From Anodontia alba (Eukaryota > Mollusca > Bivalvia > Lucinida > Lucinidae): a DNA stretch of 64,000 nucleotides. The position numbers and the translations under genes were made by a program. Under the pieces are notes generated by a model, which saw only the letters and a list, made by a program, of their open reading frames with translations, had not been told where the DNA came from and did not search any database. The stretch is from NCBI GenBank assembly GCA_964016985.1, contig OZ024821.1, forward strand, positions 86,025,535 through 86,089,534, in the 5' to 3' direction. Below are positions 42,101-56,400 of this stretch, piece after piece. Numbering within the stretch: position 1 is the first letter of the stretch; every line of letters starts with the position of its first letter.

Positions 42101-45100
42101 GCGACAATGTTTTATGACCTCTAGGACCATTTCATGTTTGTGTAGAAACATGTATGTGTAGAAAACCTTCACAAAAACTGACTGACCATTTACATGAATA
42201 TATGACTTACACATGTTCAAAATAAACAAAAAGAAAACAACAAAAAATGGCCAATATTATATTTCCTCCACAATAGCCAGTCATTTTCAGTGAAATGGGG
42301 TATCTTTTTTCTGTTTTATGATCACCTTTTACAATGAAGTGTCCAGTAAATTTGACAAACTGTGTATTGAGTAAAGGAAGCAACTGGCCACATAACCTGG
42401 GGAATGTCACATACATATTGGCCTATCAAATAAACATATCAATTATCAAGATATTTGCAATGAGAATGGACCATGGGGTAATCAGGCAGTCATCTCAGTG
42501 TTTTACGAGGGATGTTTGAAATGAATTGCTTATTTCTATCTAGAGACTTCAAATTTCAAGTTAGCCCAAAAGTACTCATTTCATGTCCTCGAAGTACTCC
42601 CCGTGGCTAGAAATGCAAAGTTTCAGCCAATGTATCCACTTCTTGAAAGCATCACGGTACGCTGATTTGGGCACAGTAATAACGTACTGATGAATGGCAG
42701 ATCCAAGTGCCTGTCGGGACTGGTATTTCCGCCCAGCAAGGAATGCTTTCAATTTCGGAAACAAAAAGAAATCACATGGGGCAAGGTCTGCGGAATACAG
42801 GGGTGAGGCAAAACAGTTACTTTTTCTTTCTTCAAAAACGCCGTAACTATTGCGGAGGTATGAGCTGGGGCATTGTCATGTAGAAGACGGACATGTTTAA
42901 AACCAGTGGCAGGGCGTCGTTTCTGATAATACTTTTTCAGTTTCTTCTGTACTACGTCTTTGTAGTACTTTCCAGTGATGCTTTTGCCCTTTTTTCACTG
43001 GCACTTTTATTGCGACTCCTTCACCAGAGAAGAAGATTGCATACAAAACCTTCTTTGTACTCAAAGAACGTTTGGCAATTATTGGGCGTTTGCTGTGTTT
43101 AGTGGCCCAGATCTTATTGCTAACCTTTCTGACGGGCTCAAAATAATGGACCCAGGTTTCATCGCCTGTGACGACATTGGCAAACTGCTTTTTGTCATAT
43201 TTTGGAAACATTTGAAGCAGCTTTTTGGCCACTTTAACCCGTTGCATCTTTTGCTCGTCAGTCAACAGATGTGGCACCCATCTAGCAGAAATCTTTCTGA
43301 CTTTCAAATGCTTCTTCAAAATAAGGTGAACCGTTGATAGTGATATGCCTACCTTTCGTACAATATCGCGAACTGTAAATCTGGCATCTCCTTCAATGAT
43401 TTCCTTTATTTTGGAAACGATGTCTTTACGAGATGCAGATTTTGGCCTACCTGATTTCGGTGCATTTTTGATGGACTCTACACCAGACTCAAATTTCTTT
43501 TTCCACCGCCGAACTGTGTCATAAGACACACAAGAAGGTCCAAAAGCAGTAGAAATTTCAGTCATCAGCTTCTTCAAAGAACAACCAAGTTTCGAGCGAG
43601 CTTTGATGTAAGCCCGTATTTCATCTTTTTTGTCGACGCTTCTACCAACCATTTTTACTGCAGTGGTCAATGACTGCGTGTATTCAAATGGCAAATTTTA
43701 TGTCTTACACTTAGTCTAACATGTACATTTATACACCATTGTGTAGATATTGAATAGCCCTATACAGGTATGTATTGGTTTTTATTGTGCCCCACGTGGA
43801 TATCGAGCTAGAGGACAATAAGCAATTCATTTCGAACATCCCTCGTACTTATCCAGAGATATGACCTAATGAAGGTGACAAACGGCAATCAATTTGCAAT
43901 GCATGCCCAACACTGACTGTAAATGATAATATGATAAAAAAGAACATAAGATCATTTTTCTCATAAAGCAGGTCCCTGCCACCATGTCACATGATGTTGC
44001 CATTACAGTCACAGTTTCTTAATGCGGACACAAGCAAAAATGTAACTTACTGCATATGCCACAGCCCAGAAAACTGAACTGTCACATCTGTGCACTCCGC
44101 TGAGAAGCTACACATGGTTTGCTGGATAGATGCTTTGGGACTTATAAGTTGTAAAAGGCCAATGGGAACAATCACATTGATGAACGTGTTGATGTCTCAC
44201 AAAAATGACAAGGTACCATGTTACTTGTTGTACTTTACTGTACATGTGTCCATATCTCAGTAATGAAAGAATGCAAGATGATTAGCTTATTGCACATTCC
44301 AAATAATTACACCCAGATCAGTTGCAAATACACTTCAACCTCTTTATAACACGGTTCGTTATAACACGGTTTTGGATAAAACACGGTTCAAAGATGGATC
44401 CCAAAAATGTATAGATTATATTGAAAAATGACCATAAATGGTCATTTTTCAATATAATCTATACATTTTTGTTTGGATTTTACACGGTTGTTTAACTAAC
44501 ACGGTTTATGATATGGACCCCAACAAAAGTGTTATAAAGAGGTCGTGGTGTATACACAGGCTGTTCAGCATTTCTAATTTTTCACACTGTCTGTGCATTG
44601 CAGCAGCTGTTAACAAATAATATAAATCCTGATCGGGCTTGTGGATGTATGGACTGATCAGTCTTTTTGATTATTTGCTGATCTCACCTTTCACTCAAAA
44701 TATATACTGTATTCGATTTAATTACCGCACATACCCCTATAAGTGCACAGTCAAGAAATTCCGTGGTCTTCAGATTACAGCCAGTGTACTTTTTTCTTTA
44801 CTTCTTTATAAAGGCATATGTTGTGGGTACTCATTTGAATTGCATCGACTTGTCGATGCAATTCAAATGAGTTCCCACAACATATGCTTTTATAAAGAAA
44901 ATCAGAAAAAAATCGCATTATCATCATTAAAAAAATCCTTTTCTGATTTTTTGTAGTGTACCCTTAGTAGGTAGATATATATTTTACCACAACTGAGTGC
45001 TCCAAGTAATTTTGAAAAACATAAGCGCACAGTGCTGTAATTAGGTCCAATACGGCAGTTGTAAACAATAATCCTGTGCAAAGTCCAACTTTTATTGGTA

Positions 45101-48100
45101 AATCAGTTATTCATATTTACCTGTATGAGCAAGGCTTAACACCTGTTTCACACAAGATGGATTAAGTAAGCTTAATTAGGTCGCTACTTATATGGTGTTG
45201 GAGTATAAGTTTGCATGGCTGGCCCTACCTTGTGGCTGAATTCTGTCTTCAAAGTTTTAAAGGTTTTTCTAGTGAAAAATAACATTCTGGACAGAATCTT
45301 AATTAAAAAATTGAGATTTTTAAACTTTCAGCATTCGAACTTTCTGACATTAATTTGTATAGAATATACAGGAAAAAAAAATTCTAAGTCATTAAAAATT
45401 TCAGCATTCTAACCATCAAAGTTTGACTGTATACACTACTGAGGCAAAAACTGACTAAACTCACATCAGAAAGAAAAAAAAAATAGTAAATAAAAAAAAA
45501 AAAAAAAAAAATGTGAGGATTATATCCAGACCAAACCAGATCTTCAGACAAGGTAGAACATACCTGTGAAGTTTCAAAAAGGATCATTTAAAATCTCTAG
45601 GAGGAAATGCACAAAAAAGACACATCACTATTATACTATTGAGGGTAAAATGATTAAGTTCATAAGTTAAAAAAAAATAAAACAAAATAACCTGAGGATT
45701 ATATCCAAACCACATGCACATTTTCAGACCATCAAAAAAAACAAACTTATAAAATTTTCACCCCCTTAAACCCCACTTTTATTTTATAGTAAAACTGGGG
45801 TCTACAGCCTGAGGGGTATACATTATTTTTCTTATTTCTGCTCAAAAGCATAGATTGTGGGTACTCATTAGAACTGCCTCAGAGAGGCATTTCTAATGTG
45901 TGCACACAATCTATATTTTGAGCATTTGTGGTTACTCATTAGAACTGCCTCAGTGAGGTATTTCTAATGAGTGCTTATAATCTATACTTTGAGCAGAAAT
46001 ACGAAAATATCAGAAGTTTTATCTGAAAACTTTGTGTTTTTGGAGGTGAAATTTTCTATATATTTGAATAGGCATATTTTCAGTTCTGCAAAGCAGAAAA
46101 TGCCCATAGCTCCAGATAAGATAGAGTACCAGGAAAATATTTTTCTTCTCCACAAGAACATGTTGTGGGTACTCACTAGAAGCATCTCAGCAAGGCACTC
46201 CTAATGAGTATCCAAAACATATGTTTTTATTGACAAATTAGAAAAATATCAACATTTTTTTATTGAAAAAAAAAACAACAACAACAAAACCTTATCTGGA
46301 GCTATGATGCCAACTGTTTGACCATCCATGGCTCCAAGTATACAGTTAACAAACAGGTCAAAATTCCTGGAAATAACATCTACTTTTAACCCAGAGTTAT
46401 GGAATTATTGAATTAAAGGTCAAAATCTACTTTTCCAACCAAGATTTACTTGCCTGAAAATTGATTTTTTTCTTATTTCTCAAAAAAAAAAAAAAAAAAA
46501 AAAAAAATATGGTGTGGGTACTCAGTGAGGTGCTTCTATTCAGTACCCACACACAACATGTGTTTTCTTTGAGAAATAAGAAAAATACATGTACCTCATA
46601 ATCTGGGCCCAGTTGTTCAAAGCTAATGACATCGTTAGTTAACGATTAATTAAAATTTACATTGAGTGATACGCAAATATGCTGAAATATTTTGCTGAAA
46701 AAATGTGAGTAGCTTTTGCAGTGCAAAAGCTACTCACATTTTTTCAGCAAAAAATATCAGAATATTGTATATTGAATTCGCAAAAACAGTTAACGAAATG
46801 ACCTTTCATGAGCTCGTTAAGCTAACAATGCTTTGAACAACTGAGTCCTGGATACTTTTCTTAGCTCATAATCTGGATACTCTCCTTAGCTTCAGCTATG
46901 ATGTATATGTCCCTGGACAAGTGAATTGAAATTTCCTAATTGTCCTCAGGGAAATGGGAAAAGTCAAACAAGTCGGGCATGGTATTTCCACAGCCCTGCT
47001 TAATCATTAAAGCACATTTCTATACTGAAACAGATGATACTGTATTATAGTATTCTAAAATTTTGCAATATTATTTTACAGAGAAAATAAGACTTAACAT
47101 TTCAGAAAAATTTCTGCAAAATAAAATCTATAAAGGTTGCCTTTGGAAATGAACAAAACATATAAGAATGAAAAACAGAGTCTCGGTTTCATTGAGATCC
47201 TATAAGAGCAATGTAGTTTGCAGGGCTGCTTACATATGAGTTGAGGTTTAATGTCCAAGGCCCAGTTGTTCAAAGCGTCGTTAGCTTAACGAGCTCGTTA
47301 AGGGTCATTTCGTTAACTCTTTTAGCAGATTTAATACACAATTTTCTGATATTTTTTGCTGAAAAAATGTGAGTAGCTTTTGCACTGCAAAAGCTACTCA
47401 CATTTTTTCAGCAAAAAATTTCAGCATATTTGCATATCACTTGATGTAAATTTTAACGAATCGTTAACTAACGACATCGTTAGTTTTGAACAACTGGGCC
47501 CTGGTTAATATTTCAGCGATGTCGAGCCACTGGCTCAGAATTGGTGGGACTTTTACCCAAAGTTGATGAATTATAAACTGATGTCTGTCTCAGTTTACAA
47601 ACAGCTCTAATGCAGAAGCACCAGTCAGCCCAACTATTTCCCAGGCCCAAATTTTTAGTAGTTTGTATATAGTACATATATATAACAACCAGGGCTCGGG
47701 AAAACCGGAAAATTAGCCAGTCTGGACCGAAATTAAGAATTCTGGACCGATTTCAAACACCCCAAAACGCTAATAAATCGGTCCAACAGGTTTGTGCCTT
47801 GAACCCCAATTTTCCCCAACCAACCAATTTTCACGAATCAATGATATCTAAGTCTTCCCAAACTGACAACGTCCGCACACCTTTTAAATGCGATATTATG
47901 GTAATTAAAAGGCTCTAAACGGTCATTTGGCATGTATATTGGAGAGACAGCTGAATAACGGCAACTTACCGCAGCACAAATTAATTACGTCATTATCCAA
48001 ACATTGTCAAAACATCAACACTTCACTGACCTTTGTGCGGTAAACAAGCGATTAACACGAATCATCAGTAACAGTAGTCTGATAATTAATCCGTTTGTGT

Positions 48101-51100
48101 GACACGTGTGAATACACTGAGACTGCAAAACATCCAGGTGCAGTCGGTGTGTCCAAAAGATCAAAGGTCGCTTTACTGAGAGTGATAAAAGAATACACCG
48201 CTTGAACACATCCGTTTTCTTCCTCTTCTTTTTTGTTTTGATCAACACGGTTTGTCAGTCCCATATTCGATAAATGAATTCCCAAACTGTGTACGTCCTG
48301 ATCAGATGTCGCATACAACGGTGTTCGATTTGGGTATTATTGATTGTTTTGTTTTTTTGTTGATTGCCGTAACACGCGAGTATAATTCAAGGTAGATTTC
48401 ACGGTAAAAATAAGTAATGCACCACTTGCGCTAGACAAGATTGGTCAGTGCTTAAAATTTAAGCAGTCTGATCAAATCTTGAAACATTGAAAACTGCAAA
48501 ACCGCCCGGGGCGCAGGCCTTTTTTATTAGACCTAATTGGGTCCATGAAAGTCGTTTCGTTCCGTCTCTCCTGTTTCCCGCCGTCTTCGCGCTTATACAA
48601 GACGGGAATCAATTGTTTATAAATAGTTTAGGAAAACCCTGCGGAGGTGGAAATAAAACAAAACCGTTTTTTTTTTTGTTTTTTTTTCTTTCTTTTTACA
48701 TACCTGACTGTATTTATTGATGACGCCAGCTTTGATCATGCTCGGTATACCCGGACTTCCGTCATATAACGGAGTTGAGGTGTATTATTTAAAAGGAGTT
48801 ATAGGACTGCCAATTGTCATTAGTTTTCGTGACAGGTGATATATACATTTTGGGCTCATTGCTGACGTCATCGTCATCGGCTGGACCGATTCAGATTTCA
48901 AAATTTCCAGAGCCCTGATAACAACCTCTTTATAACACTATTGTTGGGGTCCATAGTACAAACCGTGTTAGTTAAACAACCGTGTTATATCCAAACAAAA
49001 ATGCATAGATTATATTCTGGTTATTTTTCAATATAATCTATACATTTTTAGTATCCATATTTGAACCATGTTATAACCAAAACCGTGTTATAACAAACAA
49101 TGTTATAAAGGGGTTGTAGTGTACATACATTTTGCAAAGAAGTATACATCAAGAGTCTATTACTTACTTGCAGCTGCTGCCATTACCAATAGAGTTGGTA
49201 AATTCATCTAGCTGAACCTGGCAAACTGGCATAAACTGAGTTTTTAAATAGTCTACATCCACACATCGTCTATCCTCTGAAATCAATAAAATAAAACATG
49301 CTCAATGGCTGTCAAATATTTTTAAATGTTATATTTTTAGCCAAAATTATTGGAATACTGAGTTTCGCTGTGTATTAATGGCAGACGGGTAAAACATACA
49401 CCAAATTTTTTGCACAAGATTTTATGGGAAAAAAATGATGTTCCTATGTAGTACACGCAGAACTTTTCCGTGCATTACTGACTAAGTTCCCAGGTGTGAA
49501 AGCATGTCATATTTAACTAGGACTGAGTTGAAAATGGCCAACCTCAGCAGATTACGAGTTGAAACAGGCCAAATGTATGATAGTGCTAACTGAATTCCTG
49601 TTGTGCAGCTTATAGAGTCATTGCGAGATAACTCTGTCAAAAATCGATCTACAATAGCAATGCATATGCCAAGTTTGGTGAAAATCCATTGACATCCACT
49701 CAAGTTATCATCAGGAAATGAAAATACGGATGGACGGACATTCAGCAGACGGACAGACAGACGGACACACGGACGACAAATGTGAAACCATAATACCCCT
49801 CCACTATCATGTAGCGGGGTATAAAAAAAGAATACTATGTAATATGCATGTAGTACATTCATGCACAGTAACATTGTTAATGAACATGCACAATAGCCAC
49901 CTTTGTTTTTTTCATTCACAGCTTGATGAAATGGAAAAAAAAATCAAAAATCTATTCTTAATTGATATGTTTCTTATTTCAGCACAAAAACATGTTGTAG
50001 GTACTTCTAACGAGTACCAACAACACACAACATATTAGGAGTTTTTGTGGAGAAATAAAAAGAGTTTACCTGACATCCCCTTTTATATTGAACTATGGGA
50101 TTTTATTTGCTTGTTTTAGCTAATGTGTAACAGCCCTATCAACAATATTCCAGTCACCTGACTGAGGGAGAAAGTAAGATAAATGGAAAAGACAACAGCC
50201 CAATTCCTGAGCTTAAATTCAGGCAAGAACCTATGACTTATTTGTCATCTGCTTATAATTCAACAGCACACTAATTGGTTCCATCAGTATGATTGTTTGT
50301 TTGTGTTGAGGTTTTACGGCCAAGTCAACCCAGTGGGGTCATGATGAGAGCAGTCAATTTACCTAACCACATGTTTACTGGGCAGGCATAGTCCTCTAAG
50401 CAGTTAACCAGTATTGTGCACATTCTTTCACCAGAAACTGACAATTGCTCTTCTTGAATCAGCGGAAGGGAGAGAATGACCGTAGAAAATATTTCATGAT
50501 CAATCTCCACGAAAGAATGTTGCTGACCTTGGCGTGGGTCGAACCCGCGACCTCATGGTCTCCAGTCAGATGCGCATCCAACTGAGCCATTGAGGCCAAC
50601 ATTATGATACAGGGCCCAGTTGTTCAAAACTAATGATATTGTTAGTTAACATACTGTTAAAATTTTGATCATCAAATTTGGCATATACTCTAATTTTTTT
50701 GCTGAAAAAATGTGAGTAGCATTTGCAAAAGCTACTCACATTTTTTTCAGGAAAAAAAAAAAACAACCTGTGATTTAGATACTGACATTAACATTTTGAC
50801 CACTATCAAGCTAGTTAAGCTAATGCTGCTTTGAACAACTATTAAACCAGGGTTTGCTGAGATAAGAATACTCAATACCTGTGCAATCTGGGAGAATAAT
50901 TCCACCTGTGGATCTTCTGAAGGTTAAGCTGGCTTGCATATCTATTTCTTCTTTTGTGAAATTGCATTCTTTTGGAGCTACTGTTTGATAACAGGAACGT
51001 AATCTGTTTCAAATACACAAAACATTTATAACAGGAGGCTCTCTGAGTGTACAGGATGATGTGAAAATCTTTACACTAGTTACCGTCCAAATATGGGTGA

Positions 51101-53399
51101 TAAAAAAGTTTGTATCCATCACAAAAACATACCTATATAATTTTGACCCCCTTAAACCCCACATTTATATAGTAAAACTGGGGTTTACAGGGGTATACAG
51201 TATTTTTCTTATTTCTGCTAAATAACACAGATTGTGGGTACTCGTTAGAACCGTCTTGTCGAGGCAGTTCTAACTAGTACCTACAATCTACGTTTTGAGC
51301 AGAAATATGAAAAAATATCAGAATTTTTATCTGAAAACTTTCAATTTTGGTGAAATTTTAAATATATTTGAATAGGCGTGTTTTCGTAATGCAATAGATA
51401 ACAGCCTATTTTCTAGTGAAAAAAAAAATAAATAAGAAAACATGTTTCAAATGTTGTTTGCTGAATGTTTTGGGGTTTTTTTTTCCCCCAAAGCATACTC
51501 AGTGTTGCAACAATACTGCAGTCTTTGCTTTTGTAAGGAAATCAAAGTATCACAAGTATTTTTTGCTGACCAGTCATGAGCTGAATCTGTCTCTACCTGA
51601 ATATGAACCCAAAACCTAGTGATCTAGAGTTAGGAGTACTAACCACTCATCCCTCCGAACACTTCTGATATGGGTATATGACCATTTTATTCTTCTTTTT
51701 AATTTTAGCATTGTTCATAAGATAACATAGCTCAGCTGCTCACACTTGCCCATCTTATGTCTAAGTTAAGTTTGGAATAGTATCTAACTTCAGTCCAAGT
51801 ATGAACTTAATCTATATCAGTCAATGTAACAGTATCAACTAAATTAATCCTGTCATACAACAGGTACAGTTCTTTAAAAGACTTTAATATAACACTAATC
51901 CTTGTCAATAATGAATGCTGAATAAATTAAGATGCCACACCCACTTCTAATTTTTAGCCAATCAGATTGCTTGATCCAGTTTGTTGCTATAAATTCATAT
52001 ACTTAATAGCAAACAGTGCAGATCAAGATCAGTTGGCTGCTTCAGAAGCCAACTGATCTGGATCTACACCATTTGCAAAGGCACTGGATCTACACCGTTT
52101 GCAAAGGCAGACTATATCTGTGTTTAGCATGACAAGGATTAACACCTGTGGAGGCTAACACTGGCATTGGAGCTGTTACTGTGAGCAATGCAACAGCTTC
52201 TTCTGAGTTGTCATACAGCTGTGCAAAAATATGTATAATCCATTTCATCCAAGAAGTATCCACTATTGATTTCTAAACAGAAAAAGAACAAGCAAAATGT
52301 TCGAAACAAAAATATTTCAACCCTTAAACATTAATAGTAAAAATGTAGCTTTTGTTTGTTTGTGTTGAGGTTTTACGGCCCAGTCAACCCAATGAGGTCA
52401 TGTCGAGCGCGGTCAGTTTACCTAACCACACATTTACTGGGCAGGCTTAGCCCTCTAAGCAGTTAACCAGTATTGTGCACATTCTTTCACCAGAAACTGA
52501 CAAATGCCCTTCTTGAATCAGCAGAAGGGAGAGAATGACAGTAGAAAACATTTCATGATCAATTTCCACGAAAGAATGTTGCCGACCTCAGTGGGGGTTG
52601 AACCCGCGGCCTCCTGGTCTCCAGTCGGACGGTGCATCCAACTGAGCCATGGAGGCCGGCTAAAAAAAAAAAAAAATGTAGCTTTTTCTATTTTATTATT
52701 TTTTAGAGAAAATAAAGACTTGATATTTCGTGTGAATTGTCTGCCAGACAGACAATTCACTTGAAATGTCAAGTCTTAATTTCTCTAAAAAAAAATCAAA
52801 ACGTTAACTGCTGCAGTTGTGATGAGCCCTTTAAGGTTTAACACTTAGCACTCTGGCTAAAATTTTCAGCAGACGACATTTTGAAATATTTTTCTTATTT
52901 TTCCCAGAAAACAGTTTTTGATATTAGGAGACAATCTGCATGAAATGTCAAAACCTGTTTTCTGGGAAAATAAGAAAAATATCACCAATTTGTCGTCTGC
53001 TGAATTAGCTAAGAGAGTGGTAAAGGTTAAAGGGAATATTACAGATAAACTATAGAACAATAATTTCAAACTTCTAAGACATTAAACAAAGAAACCCATC
53101 AGGTTTACATTAGATTAATATTTCAAAGAACTATATAATTAGATTTACCTGCAGTGATAAGCACTGTCACTACTGTCTCTCATCATAACTGGAAGACACT
53201 TCATATATCCTACAGTGCCAAACATAGAACAGGCATCAGGTGGGTAGTCTAAAATAAAACAGAAGATAATCAAATGTAAGGCAAGATGTAAGGCAAGACC
53301 AAAATAGAAATGTGTTTGTAAAACACTATGCCCCACACTATATGCTTGTCCATGCAAAATGCCAAAGTTGGACAGAGGCATGACTCAGACAAAATTAAT

Positions 53400-53442
<43 letters not shown>

Positions 53443-56400
53443 CCAAAAGTTAACTACACAATCTACTCAACATCCCCAATAAGCTCACCAAGTGTCAATG
53501 CCCCAGCTTAAACAGTTTTTAAGATATCTAGCTCACAAGATTTCATTATGTCCCATAGGCTATGCTTACATTGCATGTGTCGAAAAAAAGTGAGGCATAA
53601 CTCCTGAACTACAAGTCAGACGAATAAAAACAACAACAACAAAAAAAAAATCTGCTTATTTTCCATATGCTGAGTGGGGTGAACAGACAGACATATCATT
53701 ACTGAATCCAGCTAAGTCAATCCTATTTTTTGTAATTGGGAAAAAGCAATATTTTGCATGGCATTTTACTCTGAACAATTTAGCTGTCATAATTTTAAAG
53801 GACTTGTGCTTAAGGGGACTGGATACATTTGGTAGATTTTCTGATGTTTCTTACAAGGGAGACAACCTTAGTGACTTCCTGTTTGCCTTCCTACACATGT
53901 AGTCCGTTCTGAAAAGGGTCTATTAAAAAACAAAAGAGTTTGCTCCGCTCCCCTTGGGAGCAAATTCTTTCCTTTAAGAGTAGACTCCTTTCCAGAAGGG
54001 AGGAAAAAGTATGTGAAGATACCCAGGAAATGCACTGCCACAATCATGAAGCATCTTTCTGAGACTCCAAAAGAAGGAGAGATGAGGAACAAATAATGAC
54101 TTAACAAACATCACATATGAAACTCCTGACACACAAACACAAAAGAACTTCAAGAGAGGAACTGTCTTGGAATAGTGACACTAATAAAACTACTAGGGGG
54201 ATTAAACCAGTTTTACTTGTGTGAAACCTTACTCTTATTTCACGATGTAGTTCCAAACATTAAAACAATACAAACAAAAAGGAAAAAAAAAAAAACACTA
54301 GGAAAAATACTATGGGGATTAGACCAGTTTTACTTGTGTGAAACCTCACCCTTATTTCATGATGCAGCTCCAAACATTAAAACAATACAAACAGAAAGAA
54401 GGCAGAAAACAAAGTGGTCAGCCATTGAAGGAGATAGCCATAATGCTAGCATTAAAACAATGGCTAGCATTAAAACAATACAAACAGAAAGAAAGCAGAA
54501 AACAAAGTGGTCAGCCATTGAAGGAGATGGCCACAATGCTAGCATAACAATAAGATAACAGAAAACATGGTTGGCAGCCATATAGCGGGTGACCCCAATA
54601 TGCTAAACTACAATAAAAATTATTAGCATCATAATAACCAACAGCAGTATAACCCACTTGGGACTAAAACCAGTTTTACTAGTGCAAAACCTCACAGTGG
54701 GCAGCTTTATAGCAGATGACCACAATGCTAAATTACAATAAAAATTATTAGCATCAGAATAACTGACAGTAGTATAAACCTCTTGGGGATAAAACTGTAT
54801 ATTGGATGATCACAATGCTAACTTACAATAAAAATTATGTGCATCAGAATAACTGACAGCAGTATAAACCACATAGAGCTAAAACGAGTTTTACTAGTGC
54901 AAAACCTCATCCTTAATTTTGATGTTGCTTCAAGTTACAAATACATGTTTGGTTGTTACGGCCTATCACTCCTACCTTCGCTAATCTGCCTTAGCAGATT
55001 TCGCATACCTTATAGGTATATATTCAGTCTCTGATAACTGTGTGCACTGGATTTCTATGCGGACAAACTGGGTTAGAATCCCATGATAGGCAGGAATTTT
55101 CTTCTGCTATGCTTCATTCCTTTGTTACACTTTCATGTTGTAAGACAGTTCATAACCATTTTGACTTGACAGAGCTACCTTCCTCTCCTCTGAGTGTGTA
55201 TCAATTCCCCTTAAATATTTACCATAAAGTTATAATCAAACATTGGCATTGACTATTTCACTTCTATTATAAAACTGTCGTATTTACCCTAAGTATTCGG
55301 ACACCTTATCTACTTACCATACTTGTCCTAAAATTTGAAACAGTCCATTCTATGACCACTTGATGTGTCTAAAATAATGCTGTTTGTATAGCAAACAGTG
55401 TAGACCCTGATCGGATGCTGCATTCTGCAGCATCTGATCTGTGTCTACACTGTTTGCAAAGACCTATCTGTCCCAATACCTAAGGTTATTACGGTAAAAT
55501 TTCCACTAGTGATCAATAAAAGGCACAAAAAGAATACTAAAGAAAAGAAAGAAAGAAAGAACAAAAGAAAGAGAGAGAGAAAGAAAGACATAGATAATTT
55601 TGGAAATTTACCTAAGCACATGCCAACATCAAAACCTGTCATATTGAAGATGTATATCCTTTGCTGTACAATATCACTGACAGAACTTTCACAGTAATCT
55701 GGTAAATGTGTCAACAGACAGGTTTCAGCATCCGACAACAATGTATGGAAAACCCTGAAATAAAAACAGAATTCTCTAGTTTTGATCATAATACAAAGCT
55801 GATATGGGGCTAATGAATAAATTAAGATGCCATGCTCATTTATAATTTGCAGCAAATCAGATTACTTGACCCAGATTATTGATATAAGTTCACATACTTA
55901 ATGGTAAACAGTGCAGATCCAGATCAGCTGGCTTCTTCAGAAGCCAACTGATCTGGATCTACACTGTTTGCAAATGCAGGACAGATCCGGGTTCAGCAGG
56001 ACTAGGGTTAATGTCAATGGGACCTGTTGAAAATGTGAGGTAAACCAACACCTATCATTTTTAAAATTCTGCTATTTTAACCCTGGTCCTGCTTCTTTGG
56101 AAGCCAACTGATCTGGATCTGCACTGTTTGTCATTAAGAATGTGAATTTGTATCAAGTAAACTGATTGGCTGAATATGCGTGGCATCTTAATTTATTCAG
56201 CATGACAAGAATAAAAAATGTCACTCAGTAAACTGTTACAATGAATATTTATTTATTGCTGCATTCATTATGCTTTTTGCTCCTTTTATTGAAATTGGTT
56301 GAGCAGGTGCAATGCAATAAATTTTCTTTTGCCATTCCACTAAGCCTTTTAAGAAACGACTGCATAAAAAAGCAAAATTTAAACCAACAGGTATGGAATA

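Noticed and set aside
42897..43694. A host gene with a mariner-derived domain
   Set aside because: It has perfect mariner ends and TA flanks, is within an intron and is frameshifted; it is an ordinary transposon.
49482..49919. A 145-codon minus-strand gene
   Set aside because: Lies in a repeat with a GGACGGACA tract and a tail shared with 60.6 kb; no domain seen.
54175..54581. Frames with repeated QKTKWSAIEGD
   Set aside because: Result of a local duplication; no cysteine pattern, splice sites or family match.
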